This document shows positions 17,655 to 26,160 of a stretch of DNA of 64,000 nt, in pieces. Within the stretch, counting starts at the first letter, position 1, and every line of letters begins with the position of its first letter. Origin of the DNA: CAVSUR01 sp963846005. GTDB lineage: Bacteria > Actinomycetota > Actinomycetes > Streptosporangiales > Streptosporangiaceae. The notes below the pieces were generated by a model that was given only the letters and a program-made list of their open reading frames with translations, made no database searches and was not told where the DNA came from. The stretch lies in the NCBI GenBank assembly GCA_963846005.1, contig CAWJUH010000001.1, forward strand, positions 1,116,001 through 1,180,000. Direction: 5' to 3'. The position numbers and the translations under genes are program-made.

Positions 17655-17711
17655 GCCGCGGCGGCGGGGCATTCCGGTTTCACGAGCCGGCTGGCGGGCA
17701 GCGGCCAGCCC

Positions 17712-18197
17712 ATGCTGAATCGGGTCATGCAGGGAGCCGCGGCCGGCGCCGCCGGGACCACGGCACTGAACGCCGTCACCTACCTGGACATGGCGCTGCG
17801 GGCGCGGCCGTCGAGCGACACGCCGGAACAAGTGGTCGAGGAACTCGCCAAGCGGGCCGGAGTCGAAGTGCCGGGCGAAGGCGACCAGCGGCAGAACCGG
17901 CTGCAGGGGCTGGCTGCGCTCAGCGGGCTGGCCACCGGGGTGCTGGTGGGCGCGGTGGCCGGGGAGCTGCGGTTCGCGGTGCTGCGGCTCGGGCCGGTCC
18001 TCGGCTCCGTGCTGGTGGGCGGGGCGGCGATGGCGGCTACTGACCTGACGATGGCCCGGCTGGGCATTTCCGATCCGCGGTCCTGGGACGCCGCCGCGTG
18101 GGCCAGTGACGCGATCCCGCACCTGGCCTTCGGCACGACGACTTACCTCACGTTGGCCGCCATATCCCGGCGGGCGGGCCGCGCGACTGGGCGGTGA
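17712..18197 (+). CDS. Glycine/alanine-rich membrane-associated protein of unknown function
   Basis: A 161-residue protein with an amphipathic Gly/Ala N-terminus (QGAAAGAAGTTALNAVTYLDMA), a polar helical stretch (residues about 36-65) and two further hydrophobic segments around 68-88 and 95-115, ending in a moderately hydrophobic tail. The pattern recurs as 'hypothetical membrane protein' in actinomycetes. It lies 57 bp after the Dabb gene on the same strand. No domain is recognised. Confidence 0.6.
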   Translation: MLNRVMQGAAAGAAGTTALNAVTYLDMALRARPSSDTPEQVVEELAKRAGVEVPGEGDQRQNRLQGLAALSGLATGVLVGAVAGELRFAVLRLGPVLGSVLVGGAAMAATDLTMARLGISDPRSWDAAAWASDAIPHLAFGTTTYLTLAAISRRAGRATGR

Positions 18198-18261
18198 AAC
18201 CAGTCGGGGCAGTGCCCGCTGATCTCGCCGTTTCGCTGTCCGGCATGATGGTCCCGGCCGC

Positions 18262-18936
18262 TCAGCCGGGCGCGCTGAGGATGCAGCCGGGGAACGCGCC
18301 GAGCAGCTCGGCGGGGGTCTCGTAGACGGCGGCGGCGCCCGCGCCGAGCAGCTCGTCCCGGCTGAACCCGCCGGTCAGCACGCCGAGGCAGCGGATCCCG
18401 GCCCGCTGGCAGGCCTGCACGTCCCAGACCGCGTCGCCGACGAACACCGACTCTCCCGGGCCGGCGTCCGCCTTGGCCAGGGCGACCTGCACCAGGTCGG
18501 GAGCGGGCTTGCTCGCCTCCACCTCCCCGGCCGAGGTGAACTCGTCGATGGCGTCGTCGCAGCCCAGCGCCGCGCGCAGCACCTCCAGCTCCCGCGGGTC
18601 GGCCGAGCTGGCCAGCACCACCCGCAAGCCCGCGCCGGAGCAGGCCCGCAGCAGCGCAGCCGCGCCCGGCAGCGGGCGCAGCCGCGACCAGTACACCGAG
18701 TACAGCGCCGAGTGCGCGGCGCGGATGCCGCCGTCCGCGCCGTGGTCCCGGTCCGCGGGCAGCAGCGCGTCCAGTAGCTGGTCAGAGCCCATGCCGATGG
18801 CGCGGTGGATGGGTGCCATCGGCACTTCGTGCCCGGCCTGCGCGAACGCCTCCCACCACGCGACGGTGTGCAGGTAGTTGGTGTCCACCAGGGTGCCGTC
18901 CACGTCGAACAGCACCGCCCGCACGGATCCGGTCAT
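18262..18936 (-). CDS. HAD-superfamily phosphatase (phosphoglycolate-phosphatase-like)
   Basis: A 224-residue haloacid-dehalogenase-fold hydrolase. Motif I DVDGTLVDT carries the nucleophile Asp and acid Asp near residues 11-13, motif II is VVLASSADP, the Lys of motif III is in SKPAPDL, and motif IV is FVGDAVWDV. The C1 cap (about residues 20-85) is the helical type of beta-phosphoglucomutase and Gph-like enzymes. ATG 18936 follows GGAGGGCGGC. The substrate is a small sugar phosphate or similar; it cannot be fixed further. Confidence 0.88.
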   Translation of the reverse strand: MTGSVRAVLFDVDGTLVDTNYLHTVAWWEAFAQAGHEVPMAPIHRAIGMGSDQLLDALLPADRDHGADGGIRAAHSALYSVYWSRLRPLPGAAALLRACSGAGLRVVLASSADPRELEVLRAALGCDDAIDEFTSAGEVEASKPAPDLVQVALAKADAGPGESVFVGDAVWDVQACQRAGIRCLGVLTGGFSRDELLGAGAAAVYETPAELLGAFPGCILSAPG

Positions 18937-18963
18937 GCCGCCCTCCTTCGCCCGGCCTGGCTA

Positions 18964-19974
18964 TCAGGCCCCGGCGCCGCGCCGCGCCGCGGACGGCTCG
19001 CGCGGTACTTCGTTGAACCGCCGGGCGGACGCCCGGCCGAGGCTGGTCAGCCAGCCGAACACCCGGTCGCTGACCGCGGGCGACAGCTCATGGCCGGGCA
19101 CGGCGCCGGGGTTCCCGCCGGGCGCCGCCGGGAGCACCAGCCGCTGGGCCAGGTGCAGCGCCGCCGCGGTGAGTCCCGGGGCGATGGCGCCGGCCCGGGC
19201 GGCGACCTGGCCGGCCGGAGTGAGGATGATCTCGGCGCGGCGGGCCCGGATGGCCCCGATAATCTGGCGGGCCGCCCGCTCCGCGTCCATCGAGACCAGC
19301 GGCAGGCTGGCGCCGAGTGCGAACCAGGTGTACTCCTGCTCCCGGCGGCCGCTGAAGCTGGCCTGCAGGTGCGAGCCGGTGCGCATCAGCCCTGGCACCA
19401 CGGTCGTGACAGTGACCGGGCCGCGGCCCAGCTCCGCGCGCAGGCCCTCGGAGAAGCCCACGGCGGCGAACTTGGCCGTGCTGTAGGGCAGCAGGTGCGG
19501 CACGCTGATCTTGCCGCCGATCGAGGCGATCGTGACGATCCGGCCGTGCTGCTGGCGCCGCATGACCGGCAGGGCGGCCAGCGCCAGCCGGGCCGGGGCC
19601 AGCGCCATCGTGCCCACCGCCGTCTCGACGTCATCGGCCGTGCTGTCCTGCACCGGGCCGACCTGGATGATCCCGGCGTTGCTCACGAGGATGTCCAGCC
19701 GCCCGAAGCGCTCCAGCGCCGCGCTGACCAGCCGCCCCGGCGCGTTCCGCTCGGTCACGTCGCACGCCACCGCGGCGACGTCGGCGCCCTGCGCCCGCAG
19801 CCCGGCCGCGGCGCGCTCCAGCTCGGCGGCGTCCCGGGCGCAGATCACCAGCGGGCAGCCGTGCCGGGCCAGCTCGCGGGCCAGCAGCAGCCCGAGGCCC
19901 CGGGAGGCGCCGGTGACCAGGGCGACCTCGCCGGCCAGGTCGTCGCGGCGGCGCGGATTCAGGTTTCTGGGCAT
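18964..19974 (-). CDS. SDR-family oxidoreductase
   Basis: A 336-residue SDR with the cofactor motif TGASRGLG (about residue 20), CDVTERN, NAGIIQVG, catalytic Ser in TIASIGGK, and YSTAKFA carrying Tyr and Lys. A C-terminal extension of about 80 residues beyond the Rossmann core (from DAERAARQIIGAIRARR) is typical of the larger SDRs close to DltE/retinol-dehydrogenase-like proteins. ATG 19974 is chosen with GGAAG at moderate spacing; an upstream in-frame start at 20046 would add a basic leader without homology. It is transcribed towards the HAD gene, with a 27-bp gap. Confidence 0.85.
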   Translation of the reverse strand: MPRNLNPRRRDDLAGEVALVTGASRGLGLLLARELARHGCPLVICARDAAELERAAAGLRAQGADVAAVACDVTERNAPGRLVSAALERFGRLDILVSNAGIIQVGPVQDSTADDVETAVGTMALAPARLALAALPVMRRQQHGRIVTIASIGGKISVPHLLPYSTAKFAAVGFSEGLRAELGRGPVTVTTVVPGLMRTGSHLQASFSGRREQEYTWFALGASLPLVSMDAERAARQIIGAIRARRAEIILTPAGQVAARAGAIAPGLTAAALHLAQRLVLPAAPGGNPGAVPGHELSPAVSDRVFGWLTSLGRASARRFNEVPREPSAARRGAGA

Positions 19975-20318
19975 CTGGCGCCGCTTCCCGCGGCCCCGGC
20001 CGCCAAACCGGCGCGGGCTGGTTTCGTCACCGGGGCTCGCCTGCAACGGCAGGCCCGCCGGGCACTGGCCTGTCCTGGCCGGCTCCCCGGGCCTTACCGC
20101 CCGCCGGCTCGGGGGGAGAGCCGGGCGGGCGGCAAGGGTGCCGCCAGGCGCGCCATTGCCCGCGACTGGGGGGACGGTCGCAAAGCTGGCTGAATGGCCG
20201 GTGACAGCCAGCGAGCTTACCTAAGCAAATTCACGCAACGCCACACCTGGCCATCAACGAGTTAAATCACCGTGAATGACCCCACCGGAATGGCGCCCGG
20301 CGGCGGGGCGCCTGCGCG
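19975..20318. other. Non-coding gap with a long-spaced inverted repeat
   Basis: This 344-bp interval separates the SDR start from the 3' end of the kinase gene. No credible ORF is present. The AT-richer section 20218-20280 holds ATTCACG (20229-20235) and its inverse CGTGAAT (20271-20277), 35 bp apart, which could be a regulatory site for the SDR promoter. Nothing else is recognisable. Confidence 0.4.
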
Positions 20319-21755
20319 CTAGCGGCGCCGCAGCCGGGCGGTGGCCGTATTGCGGCTGTCGGTCGGGTCGCGCCAGGTCATGGCCATGCGGCCGGCCAGA
20401 CCGCGGCTGAGTGTGATCAGGCCGCCGGGCACGCACAGGTGCCGGGGGTTCGCCGTCATGTCCTGCCGGGCGGCGGCCGTCCGGCGGGTGGTCCTGAGCA
20501 TGGTGAGCCTGCCCGAGCAGCCGAGGGCGGGGAAGCGGAACGTCCCGGATCCGCCCGAGCGGGAGAAGCTCAGCTCCGCCGTCCAGTGCGTCACCTGGCC
20601 GGCTGGCGGGCCGGGCCGGTCCAGGTGCCGCTCAGCCAGGCTCCGCGCGGCGCGGCCGGCCCCGGGGCGGGCGGCTTCGAGGTCACGGTGGACATGGCCA
20701 GCCACCCGGCGGCCAGCACCGCGGCGATCAGGGCGAGCAGGATGGCTCCCGGCCTGCGCCGCAGGCGGGGGCGGGAGCGGGGCGGCCGGGGCGGGCGGCC
20801 GGTCATCCGGCCGGGAGGCGCCGGGCCGGGTGGCCGGGTGGCAGCAGGCCGCGGCAGCGCCACGGTGCCGGGCCCGGCGCGACCGGGCAGTTCCCGGGTG
20901 ACCTGCGGCGGCAGCCAGGGCCTGACGATCTGCCCGGTCCATCCGGCGAGATGGCTGCGGCACCAGCTCACGACCTCGCCCGGAGCCGGCCGGGCCGCCG
21001 GGTCCTTGGCCAGGCACCAGCCGGCCAGCGGGCGCAGCTCGTGCGGGCAGCCGGCCAGGTCGGCAGGCTCGTGCCGGACCCGGTAGAGCACGGCCAGGTC
21101 AGGGCCCGCGCCGAAGGCCGGCCGCCCGGTGGCGGCGTAGACGATCAGCGCGCCGAGCGCGAAGACATCCGTCGCGCCGGACACCGGCTGACCCGCCACC
21201 TGCTCAGGGGCCATGTAATGCGGCGATCCGATCCGGATTCCGCTGCCGGTCAGCTCGGCGTCCTCCGCGGCGCGGGCGATGCCGAAGTCGATGACCCGGG
21301 GCCCGTCGGGCGCGAGCAGCACGTTCGATGGCTTCAGGTCGCGGTGGACCAGGCCCGCCGCGTGGATGACCTGCAGGGCCTCGGCCACGCTCGCGGCCAG
21401 GATCTGCACGGTGCGCACTGGCATCGGCCCGTGCCGGGCGACCGTCTCGCGCAGCGACAGGCCCGGCACGTAGGCGGTGGCCAGCCACGGGGGGGGCGGC
21501 GGCCGGATCGGCGTCCAGCACCAGCGCGGTGTACATCCCGTGCACCCGGCGGGCCGCGGTTACCTCGCGCTCGAACCGCGACCGGAAGGCGCGGTCACCG
21601 GCCAGGTGCGGATGCATCACCTTCAGTGCCACCGGCCGGCCGCCGGGGGTGAGGGCCAGGTAGACCCGCCCCATGCCGCCCGCACCCAGCCGGCCCTGCA
21701 GCCGGTAGCTGGCTATCCGGAGAGGATCGCCAGGGGCGAGAGGCTCCAGGTCCAA
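20319..21755 (-). pseudogene. PknB-type Ser/Thr protein kinase with two frame breaks
   Basis: A TTG start at 21755 (GGAG upstream) opens a kinase with the glycine loop GRLGAGGMGRVYLA and VALKV. The frame breaks in a G8 run (21489-21496; C8 on the coding strand), where seven bases would restore the reading into PGLSLRETVA. Downstream are HRDLKPSN, DFGIA and a PHYMAPEQ activation-segment end. A Pro/Arg juxtamembrane region and one transmembrane helix (ILLALIAAVLAAGWLAM) lead to an extracytoplasmic domain. The frame then breaks again at about 20595-20605, after which VTHWTAELSFSRS and LGCSGRLTML continue the sensor domain to 20319. Two breaks in one gene suggest decay, phase variation or sequence errors. 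Confidence 0.8.
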
Positions 21756-22020
21756 CTGGCTTACTCCGCGGGGCAGGCAATGTTCCCTCCAGCAGTACCC
21801 GCCTGGCCCGGATTACTCGTCGCGGCCCGGGCGCCACCATGACCGGTGCTGGCCGGGCGGGGCCTGGCGGCCTGTGCGGGCCGCCCGGCGCGCCCCGCAG
21901 GCGGCCCGTCCCGGTGACCGGCCGAAGGCGCCGGGCGGAGGCGGAACCGTGCGGCCGGATAGAGTTTTCAGGACGGCGAATTCTTAGGCGTGAGAAGCAG
22001 GTCCGGCGGGAGGGGCTGCC

Positions 22021-22566
22021 ATGCCGATCAAGCGCAGCGGCGGCGGCCAGCCGGGAAGCCCGGCGCCGGCCAGGCTGGCCGAGGATTCCATCGACCGGAT
22101 CGAGGCGGCCTGGAACCGGGAACGGCCCGATGTCGACGTGAGCTCGATCGGGATCATCTCGCGCATCTGGCGGATCGGCCGGCATCTGGAGCATGCGCGC
22201 AAGGAGCGGCTGGCCGCGTTCGGGACCGACCGGGTCACCCTCGACGTGCTCGCGATGCTGCGCCGGGCGGGTCCCCCGTTCCGGATGACGGCCGGCGAGC
22301 TCACCCGCCACTCGCTGATCAGCTCCGGCGGCGTGTCGCAGCGGCTGGAGAAGCTGGAGCGGGCCGGCCTGGTCGCCCGGCACATCCACAGCGAGGACCG
22401 GCGGCGCATCGACGTCGAGCTGACCCCGGCCGGGGTCACGCTGATCGACTCGATCCTGGCCGACCTGATGGCGCACGAGGCCGCACTGCTCAGCGACCTG
22501 ACCGTGGCCGAGCAGGACGACCTCAGGCGGATCCTGAAGCGGCTGCTGGCCGTCTTCGAGGCGTAA
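22021..22566 (+). CDS. MarR-family regulator of the adjacent iso-like operon
   Basis: A 181-residue winged-helix regulator. The helical dimerisation part comes first, then FGTDRVTLDVLAMLRRAGPP, the recognition region TAGELTRHSLISSGGVSQRLEKLERAGLV and the wing HSEDRRRIDVELTPAG. ATG 22021 follows GGAGGGG. It lies 132 bp upstream of the CoA-transferase gene, whose promoter holds a near-ideal inverted repeat, so it is the natural candidate repressor. MarR proteins in catabolic operons usually respond to a pathway substrate or intermediate. Its own upstream region contains TTCTTAGG (21981-21988), similar to one operator half-site. Confidence 0.88.
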   Translation: MPIKRSGGGQPGSPAPARLAEDSIDRIEAAWNRERPDVDVSSIGIISRIWRIGRHLEHARKERLAAFGTDRVTLDVLAMLRRAGPPFRMTAGELTRHSLISSGGVSQRLEKLERAGLVARHIHSEDRRRIDVELTPAGVTLIDSILADLMAHEAALLSDLTVAEQDDLRRILKRLLAVFEA

Positions 22567-22584
22567 ACCTTCACCAGCAAGTAG

Positions 22585-22614
22585 TTGACTCCTAAGATAA
22601 TTAGTCCTTAGGAT
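22585..22614 (+). promoter_or_regulatory. Promoter with overlapping inverted-repeat operator before the CoA-transferase operon
   Basis: TTGACT (22585-22590) and TAGGAT (22609-22614), 18 bp apart, resemble -35 and -10 hexamers. The repeat TCCTAAG (22590-22596) / CTTAGGA (22607-22613), spacer 10 bp, overlaps both. An operator across the promoter next to a MarR gene is the classic repression layout. Confidence 0.65.
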
Positions 22615-22698
22615 GTGACGGACGTCACTCGGGGATGCCGCTGGAGCCGCCTCCGGCCGCCTGCCTGATCCTTGCGGCGCGAGCGAGGTGTGCCATCG

Positions 22699-23916
22699 AT
22701 GAGCGGACCACTGGCCGGGGTGCGGGTCGTTGACGTGTCCTCGATGATGTCCGGCCCGTGGGCCGCCGACATCCTCGGCGACCAGGGCGCCGACGTGATC
22801 AAGGTCGAGGTGCCGGGCCAGGGCGACCATGTGCGGTCGCTGCCGAATCAGTCGGCCGGCCTGTCGGCGATGTTCGTCAACGTCAACCGGTCGAAGCGGT
22901 CGCTGACTTTGAACCTGAAGTCCGCCGAGGGCGTCGAGGTCCTCAAGCAGCTGGCGGCCACGGCCGATGTGTTCGTGCAGAACTTCCGGCCCGGCGTGGC
23001 CGAGCGGCTCGGCATCGGGTACGACGAGCTGAGCGCGGTCAACCCGCGCCTTATCTACCTGTCGATGAGCGGTTTCGGGGAACGCGGGCCGGACGCGGCC
23101 CAGCGCGTCTACGACCCGCTGATCCAGGCCCTGACCGGGCTCACCACCATCCAGGGCGGGTCCGACGCGGCGCGGCCTCGGCTGGTGCGGACCATCCTGC
23201 CCGACAAGCTCAGCGCGATCGTCGCCGCGCAGGCGCTGACGGCGGCGCTGTTCGCCCGCGAGAGCACGGGCCGCGGGCAGCACATCCAGCTGTCGATGCT
23301 GGAGAGCGTGGTGGCCTTCTTGTGGGCCTCGGACATGGGCGCCTACACCTTCGCCGACAACCCAGTCCCGGTGGAGCAGGGCGGGAGCTTCATCGACCTG
23401 ATCTACGAAACCGCCAACGGCTACATGACGGTCGCGACGAACAGCAACGGCGAATGGCAGGCGCTGTGCCGGGCCGTGGGGCACCCGGAATGGATCAAAG
23501 ACCAGCGCTTCGCGACCGCGATCGGCCGCTCGGAGTACATCAATGAGCGGCTCGAGCTGGTCCAGTCGGTGCTGCGCGACAAGACGACAGCGGAGTGGAT
23601 GGCGCTGATGCGCGAGCATGACGTCCCGGCCGCGCCGACGCTGACCCGCGCCGATGTCATCGCGCACCCGCAGGTCGCGGCGACCGGGATCATCGTCGAG
23701 TCGGATCACCCAACCGCCGGGCGGCTGCGCCAGGCCCGGGTGCCCGCCCGGTTCAGCGACACCGCCCCGGCCGCCCCCCGCGGGGCGCCGCTGCTGGGCG
23801 AGCACACCGCCGAGGTGCTGGCCGAGCTCGGCTACGACGCGCAGGCCCGGGCGGGCCTGGCGGCCCGGGGCGTTATCGGCACCGAGCACGACCCGGCCCT
23901 GGCCACCACGACGTAG
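22699..23916 (+). CDS. isoG: Class III (CaiB/BaiF) CoA-transferase, IsoG-like
   Basis: A 405-residue family III CoA-transferase. The diagnostic features are GVRVVDVSSMMSGPWAADILGDQGADVIKVE at the N-terminus, LNLKSAEGVEVL, the conserved FVQNFRPGVAERLG with the nucleophilic-Asp region beyond it, and YLSMSGFGERGP. ATG 22699 is chosen with GAGCGAGGTG upstream. It is the first gene of a six-gene operon. In Rhodococcus the equivalent IsoG is proposed to make or move the CoA thioester of the glutathionyl acid formed from isoprene epoxide. The symbol is assigned from gene order plus family. Confidence 0.8.
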   Translation: MSGPLAGVRVVDVSSMMSGPWAADILGDQGADVIKVEVPGQGDHVRSLPNQSAGLSAMFVNVNRSKRSLTLNLKSAEGVEVLKQLAATADVFVQNFRPGVAERLGIGYDELSAVNPRLIYLSMSGFGERGPDAAQRVYDPLIQALTGLTTIQGGSDAARPRLVRTILPDKLSAIVAAQALTAALFARESTGRGQHIQLSMLESVVAFLWASDMGAYTFADNPVPVEQGGSFIDLIYETANGYMTVATNSNGEWQALCRAVGHPEWIKDQRFATAIGRSEYINERLELVQSVLRDKTTAEWMALMREHDVPAAPTLTRADVIAHPQVAATGIIVESDHPTAGRLRQARVPARFSDTAPAAPRGAPLLGEHTAEVLAELGYDAQARAGLAARGVIGTEHDPALATTT

Positions 23917-23947
23917 CACCGCCGCGACTGAGGAGGGGAACACGCCG

Positions 23948-24628
23948 ATGCCCGCCGTCCTGGTGGTAGGAGCCGACCGCGGCATCGCCCACTCGATCGC
24001 CCGGCAGCTGAACGAGCGCGGCGACACCGTGATCGCGGCCTGCCTGGCCGGCAACGAGGAACTGGCCGCCGCCGGGGTGACGGTGATCGGCGACACTGAC
24101 GTGACCTCGCAGCCGTCGGTCGGCGCGCTCGCCGCCAGGCTGGCCGCCGACGGCACCGCGCTCGACGCGGTCTTCCACGTCGCCGGGGTGCTCGGGCTGG
24201 ACGAGCTCGGCGCGCTGGACTACGACGACATCCGCCGCCAGTTCGAGATCAACACGCTGGGGCCGCTGCGCACCATCGAGGCGGTGCGCGGCCTGCTGCA
24301 CAGCGGGTCGAAGGTCGGCATCGTGACCAGCCGGGTCGGCTCGCTCGGCGACAACTCCTCCGGCGGCATGTACGCCTACCGGATCTCCAAGGCGGCCGCC
24401 AACATGGTCGCGCTGAACCTGCACCACGACCTGTCCCCGCACGGGATCAGCGTGCTCGCGCTGCACCCGGGCATGGTCGCCACCGCGCTGACCGCCGGCT
24501 ACCCGGGGCAGCACTCCTACATCACCCCGGATCAGGCCGCGGCCGGCCTGATCCGCGACCTCGATCAGCTGACCCCGGAGACCTCCGGCCGGTTCCAGCA
24601 CGCCAACGGCGAGTTCCTCCCGTGGTAG
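23948..24628 (+). CDS. isoH: SDR, IsoH-like (proposed glutathionyl-alcohol dehydrogenase)
   Basis: A 226-residue compact SDR. The cofactor loop is VVGADRGIAHSIA (G-A-x-x-G-I variant), followed by DVTS, the HVAG segment, the catalytic region VTSRVGSLGDNSSGGMYAYRISKAA (Ser, Tyr, Lys) and HPGMVAT. It resembles the C-factor/IsoH-like group. Rhodococcal IsoH oxidises 1-hydroxy-2-glutathionyl-2-methyl-3-butene in two steps to the acid. The gene starts 31 bp after the CoA-transferase and precedes two glutathione transferases, the same order as isoG-isoH-isoI-isoJ. Confidence 0.75.
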   Translation: MPAVLVVGADRGIAHSIARQLNERGDTVIAACLAGNEELAAAGVTVIGDTDVTSQPSVGALAARLAADGTALDAVFHVAGVLGLDELGALDYDDIRRQFEINTLGPLRTIEAVRGLLHSGSKVGIVTSRVGSLGDNSSGGMYAYRISKAAANMVALNLHHDLSPHGISVLALHPGMVATALTAGYPGQHSYITPDQAAAGLIRDLDQLTPETSGRFQHANGEFLPW

Positions 24629-24685
24629 CGGAGCGCGCCCCAGCCACCACCATCCGCTTAGCGCAGCAGCAGAAAGGGAGCACCG

Positions 24686-25402
24686 ATGATCACTATTTAC
24701 GGGTACGTGCCCGCCTTCGGAGTGCCGGACATCAGCCCGTACGTGACCAAGACCATCTACTACATGACCTTCACCGGGATCGAGTTCGAGCACAAGACCC
24801 AGGACCTCGCCAAGCTCGACGAGGACTCGCCGACCGGCAAGCTGCCCTACATCGTCGACGACGACGGCACCAAGGTGCCGGACTCGAACACGATCATCGC
24901 CTACTTCAAGAACAAGTTCGGCGACAAGCTCGACGCCGACCTGTCCAAGCGCGAGGCTGCCAACAACCTGGCCTGGAACCGGCTGATCGAGGAGCACCTG
25001 TACTGGAGCGGCATCATCGAGCCGCGCTGGCGGCTGGACGAGGGCTGGGAGGTCTACATCCCGCTGATCGTGGGCGGCGCGGAGGTCGGCCCGGAACTGC
25101 GCGCGGCGCTGGACGCCTTCCGCCAGCGCATCCTGGACGAGTTCAACGGCCAGGGCATGGGCCGGCGCACCTCCGAGGTCGTGCAGGAGTTCTTCCGCGC
25201 CGACATCGACGCGCTGGCGGACTACCTGGGCGACAGCAAGTACTTCACCGGCGACCGGCTCCGCTCGCTGGACGCGTCGGTGTACTCGACCCTCAAGCAC
25301 ATCGCGCTGCAGCCGCACCCCTGGCCGGGCACCGGCTACGTGCAGTCCAAGCCGAACCTGATGGGATACCTGGACCGGATGCACGCCGAATTCGGCATCT
25401 AG
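24686..25402 (+). CDS. isoI: Glutathione S-transferase, IsoI-like (epoxide-conjugating candidate)
   Basis: A 238-residue GST-fold protein starting at ATG 24686 after AAAGGGAG. The thioredoxin-like N-terminus is unusual (GYVPAFGVPDISPYVTKTIYYM), like the metaxin/FAXC-type and IsoI group, with GKLPYIVDD (cis-Pro) and DSNTIIAYF following, then an all-helical C-terminal domain. In the isoprene pathway IsoI opens 1,2-epoxy-2-methyl-3-butene with glutathione. It lies directly before a second, different GST. The I/J assignment follows gene order and overall type; activity towards an epoxide is inference. Confidence 0.72.
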   Translation: MITIYGYVPAFGVPDISPYVTKTIYYMTFTGIEFEHKTQDLAKLDEDSPTGKLPYIVDDDGTKVPDSNTIIAYFKNKFGDKLDADLSKREAANNLAWNRLIEEHLYWSGIIEPRWRLDEGWEVYIPLIVGGAEVGPELRAALDAFRQRILDEFNGQGMGRRTSEVVQEFFRADIDALADYLGDSKYFTGDRLRSLDASVYSTLKHIALQPHPWPGTGYVQSKPNLMGYLDRMHAEFGI

Positions 25403-25424
25403 GCCTCCGGACGGGCCCGCCAGC

Positions 25425-26156
25425 ATGATCGATCTGTACTACTACACCAGCCCGAACGTCAGGAAGGTCCTGATCGCGCTGGAGGAACTCGGGCTGCCCT
25501 ACCAGGTCAGGTGGACCGACATCAGCGCCGGGGAGCAGTTCTCCGCGGAGTACCTGCGGGTCAACCCGAACGGCAAGGTGCCCGCGATCGTCGACCACGA
25601 CGGCCCGGGCGGGCGGCCGCTGCCGGTGTTCGAGTCGGGGGCGATCCTGCTCTACCTGGCGGAGAAGGCCGGCCGCCTGCTCCCCGCCGACCCGGCGCGC
25701 CGCTGGGAGGCGATCTGCTGGACGTTCTGGCAGGTCGCCAACCAGGGCCCGATGGCGGGCCAGGCCGCGCACTTCGTCAGCCACGGGCCGAAGCACGGCA
25801 TCGACGACGAGTACGCCCGGGGCCGCTACGTCGGCGAGACCAGGCGGCTCTACCAGGTCATGGACCGCCGCCTGGAAGACGAGGAGTACCTGGCGGGCGA
25901 GTTCTCCGTCGCCGACATCGCCTGCTTCCCGTGGACCCGGGTGGCGGCCGGCCACGGCATCACGGTCGCCGAGTTCCCGCACGTCAGCCGCTGGATGACG
26001 CAAATAGCCGAGCGGCCGTCGGCGAAGGTGCGGATCAGCGACCCGCGCGAGGACAAGGCCGGCCGGCACGAGTACACCAAGGAGCAGTTCCAGACCTTGT
26101 TCCGTCCCGGGCCGGGCGGCGATCCCGCCTCCGGCCGGGCGCCAGGAAGGACGTGA
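25425..26156 (+). CDS. isoJ: Second glutathione S-transferase, IsoJ-like
   Basis: A 243-residue protein of the YghU/YfcG-like GST group. It begins LYYYTSPNVRKVLIALEELGLPY (thioredoxin-fold helix with Ser/Asn in the active loop), then NPNGKVPAIVDH with the cis-Pro, then the FESGAILLYLAEKAG glutathione-contact loop, and the C-terminal helical domain (RLYQVMDRRLEDEEYLAGEFSVADIACFPW). ATG 25425 is 22 bp after the first GST and ends 4 bp before the aldehyde dehydrogenase. In Rhodococcus IsoJ is a second GST with broader activity. The C-terminal 20 residues are Pro/Gly-rich. Confidence 0.75.
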   Translation: MIDLYYYTSPNVRKVLIALEELGLPYQVRWTDISAGEQFSAEYLRVNPNGKVPAIVDHDGPGGRPLPVFESGAILLYLAEKAGRLLPADPARRWEAICWTFWQVANQGPMAGQAAHFVSHGPKHGIDDEYARGRYVGETRRLYQVMDRRLEDEEYLAGEFSVADIACFPWTRVAAGHGITVAEFPHVSRWMTQIAERPSAKVRISDPREDKAGRHEYTKEQFQTLFRPGPGGDPASGRAPGRT

Positions 26157-26160
26157 TCGC

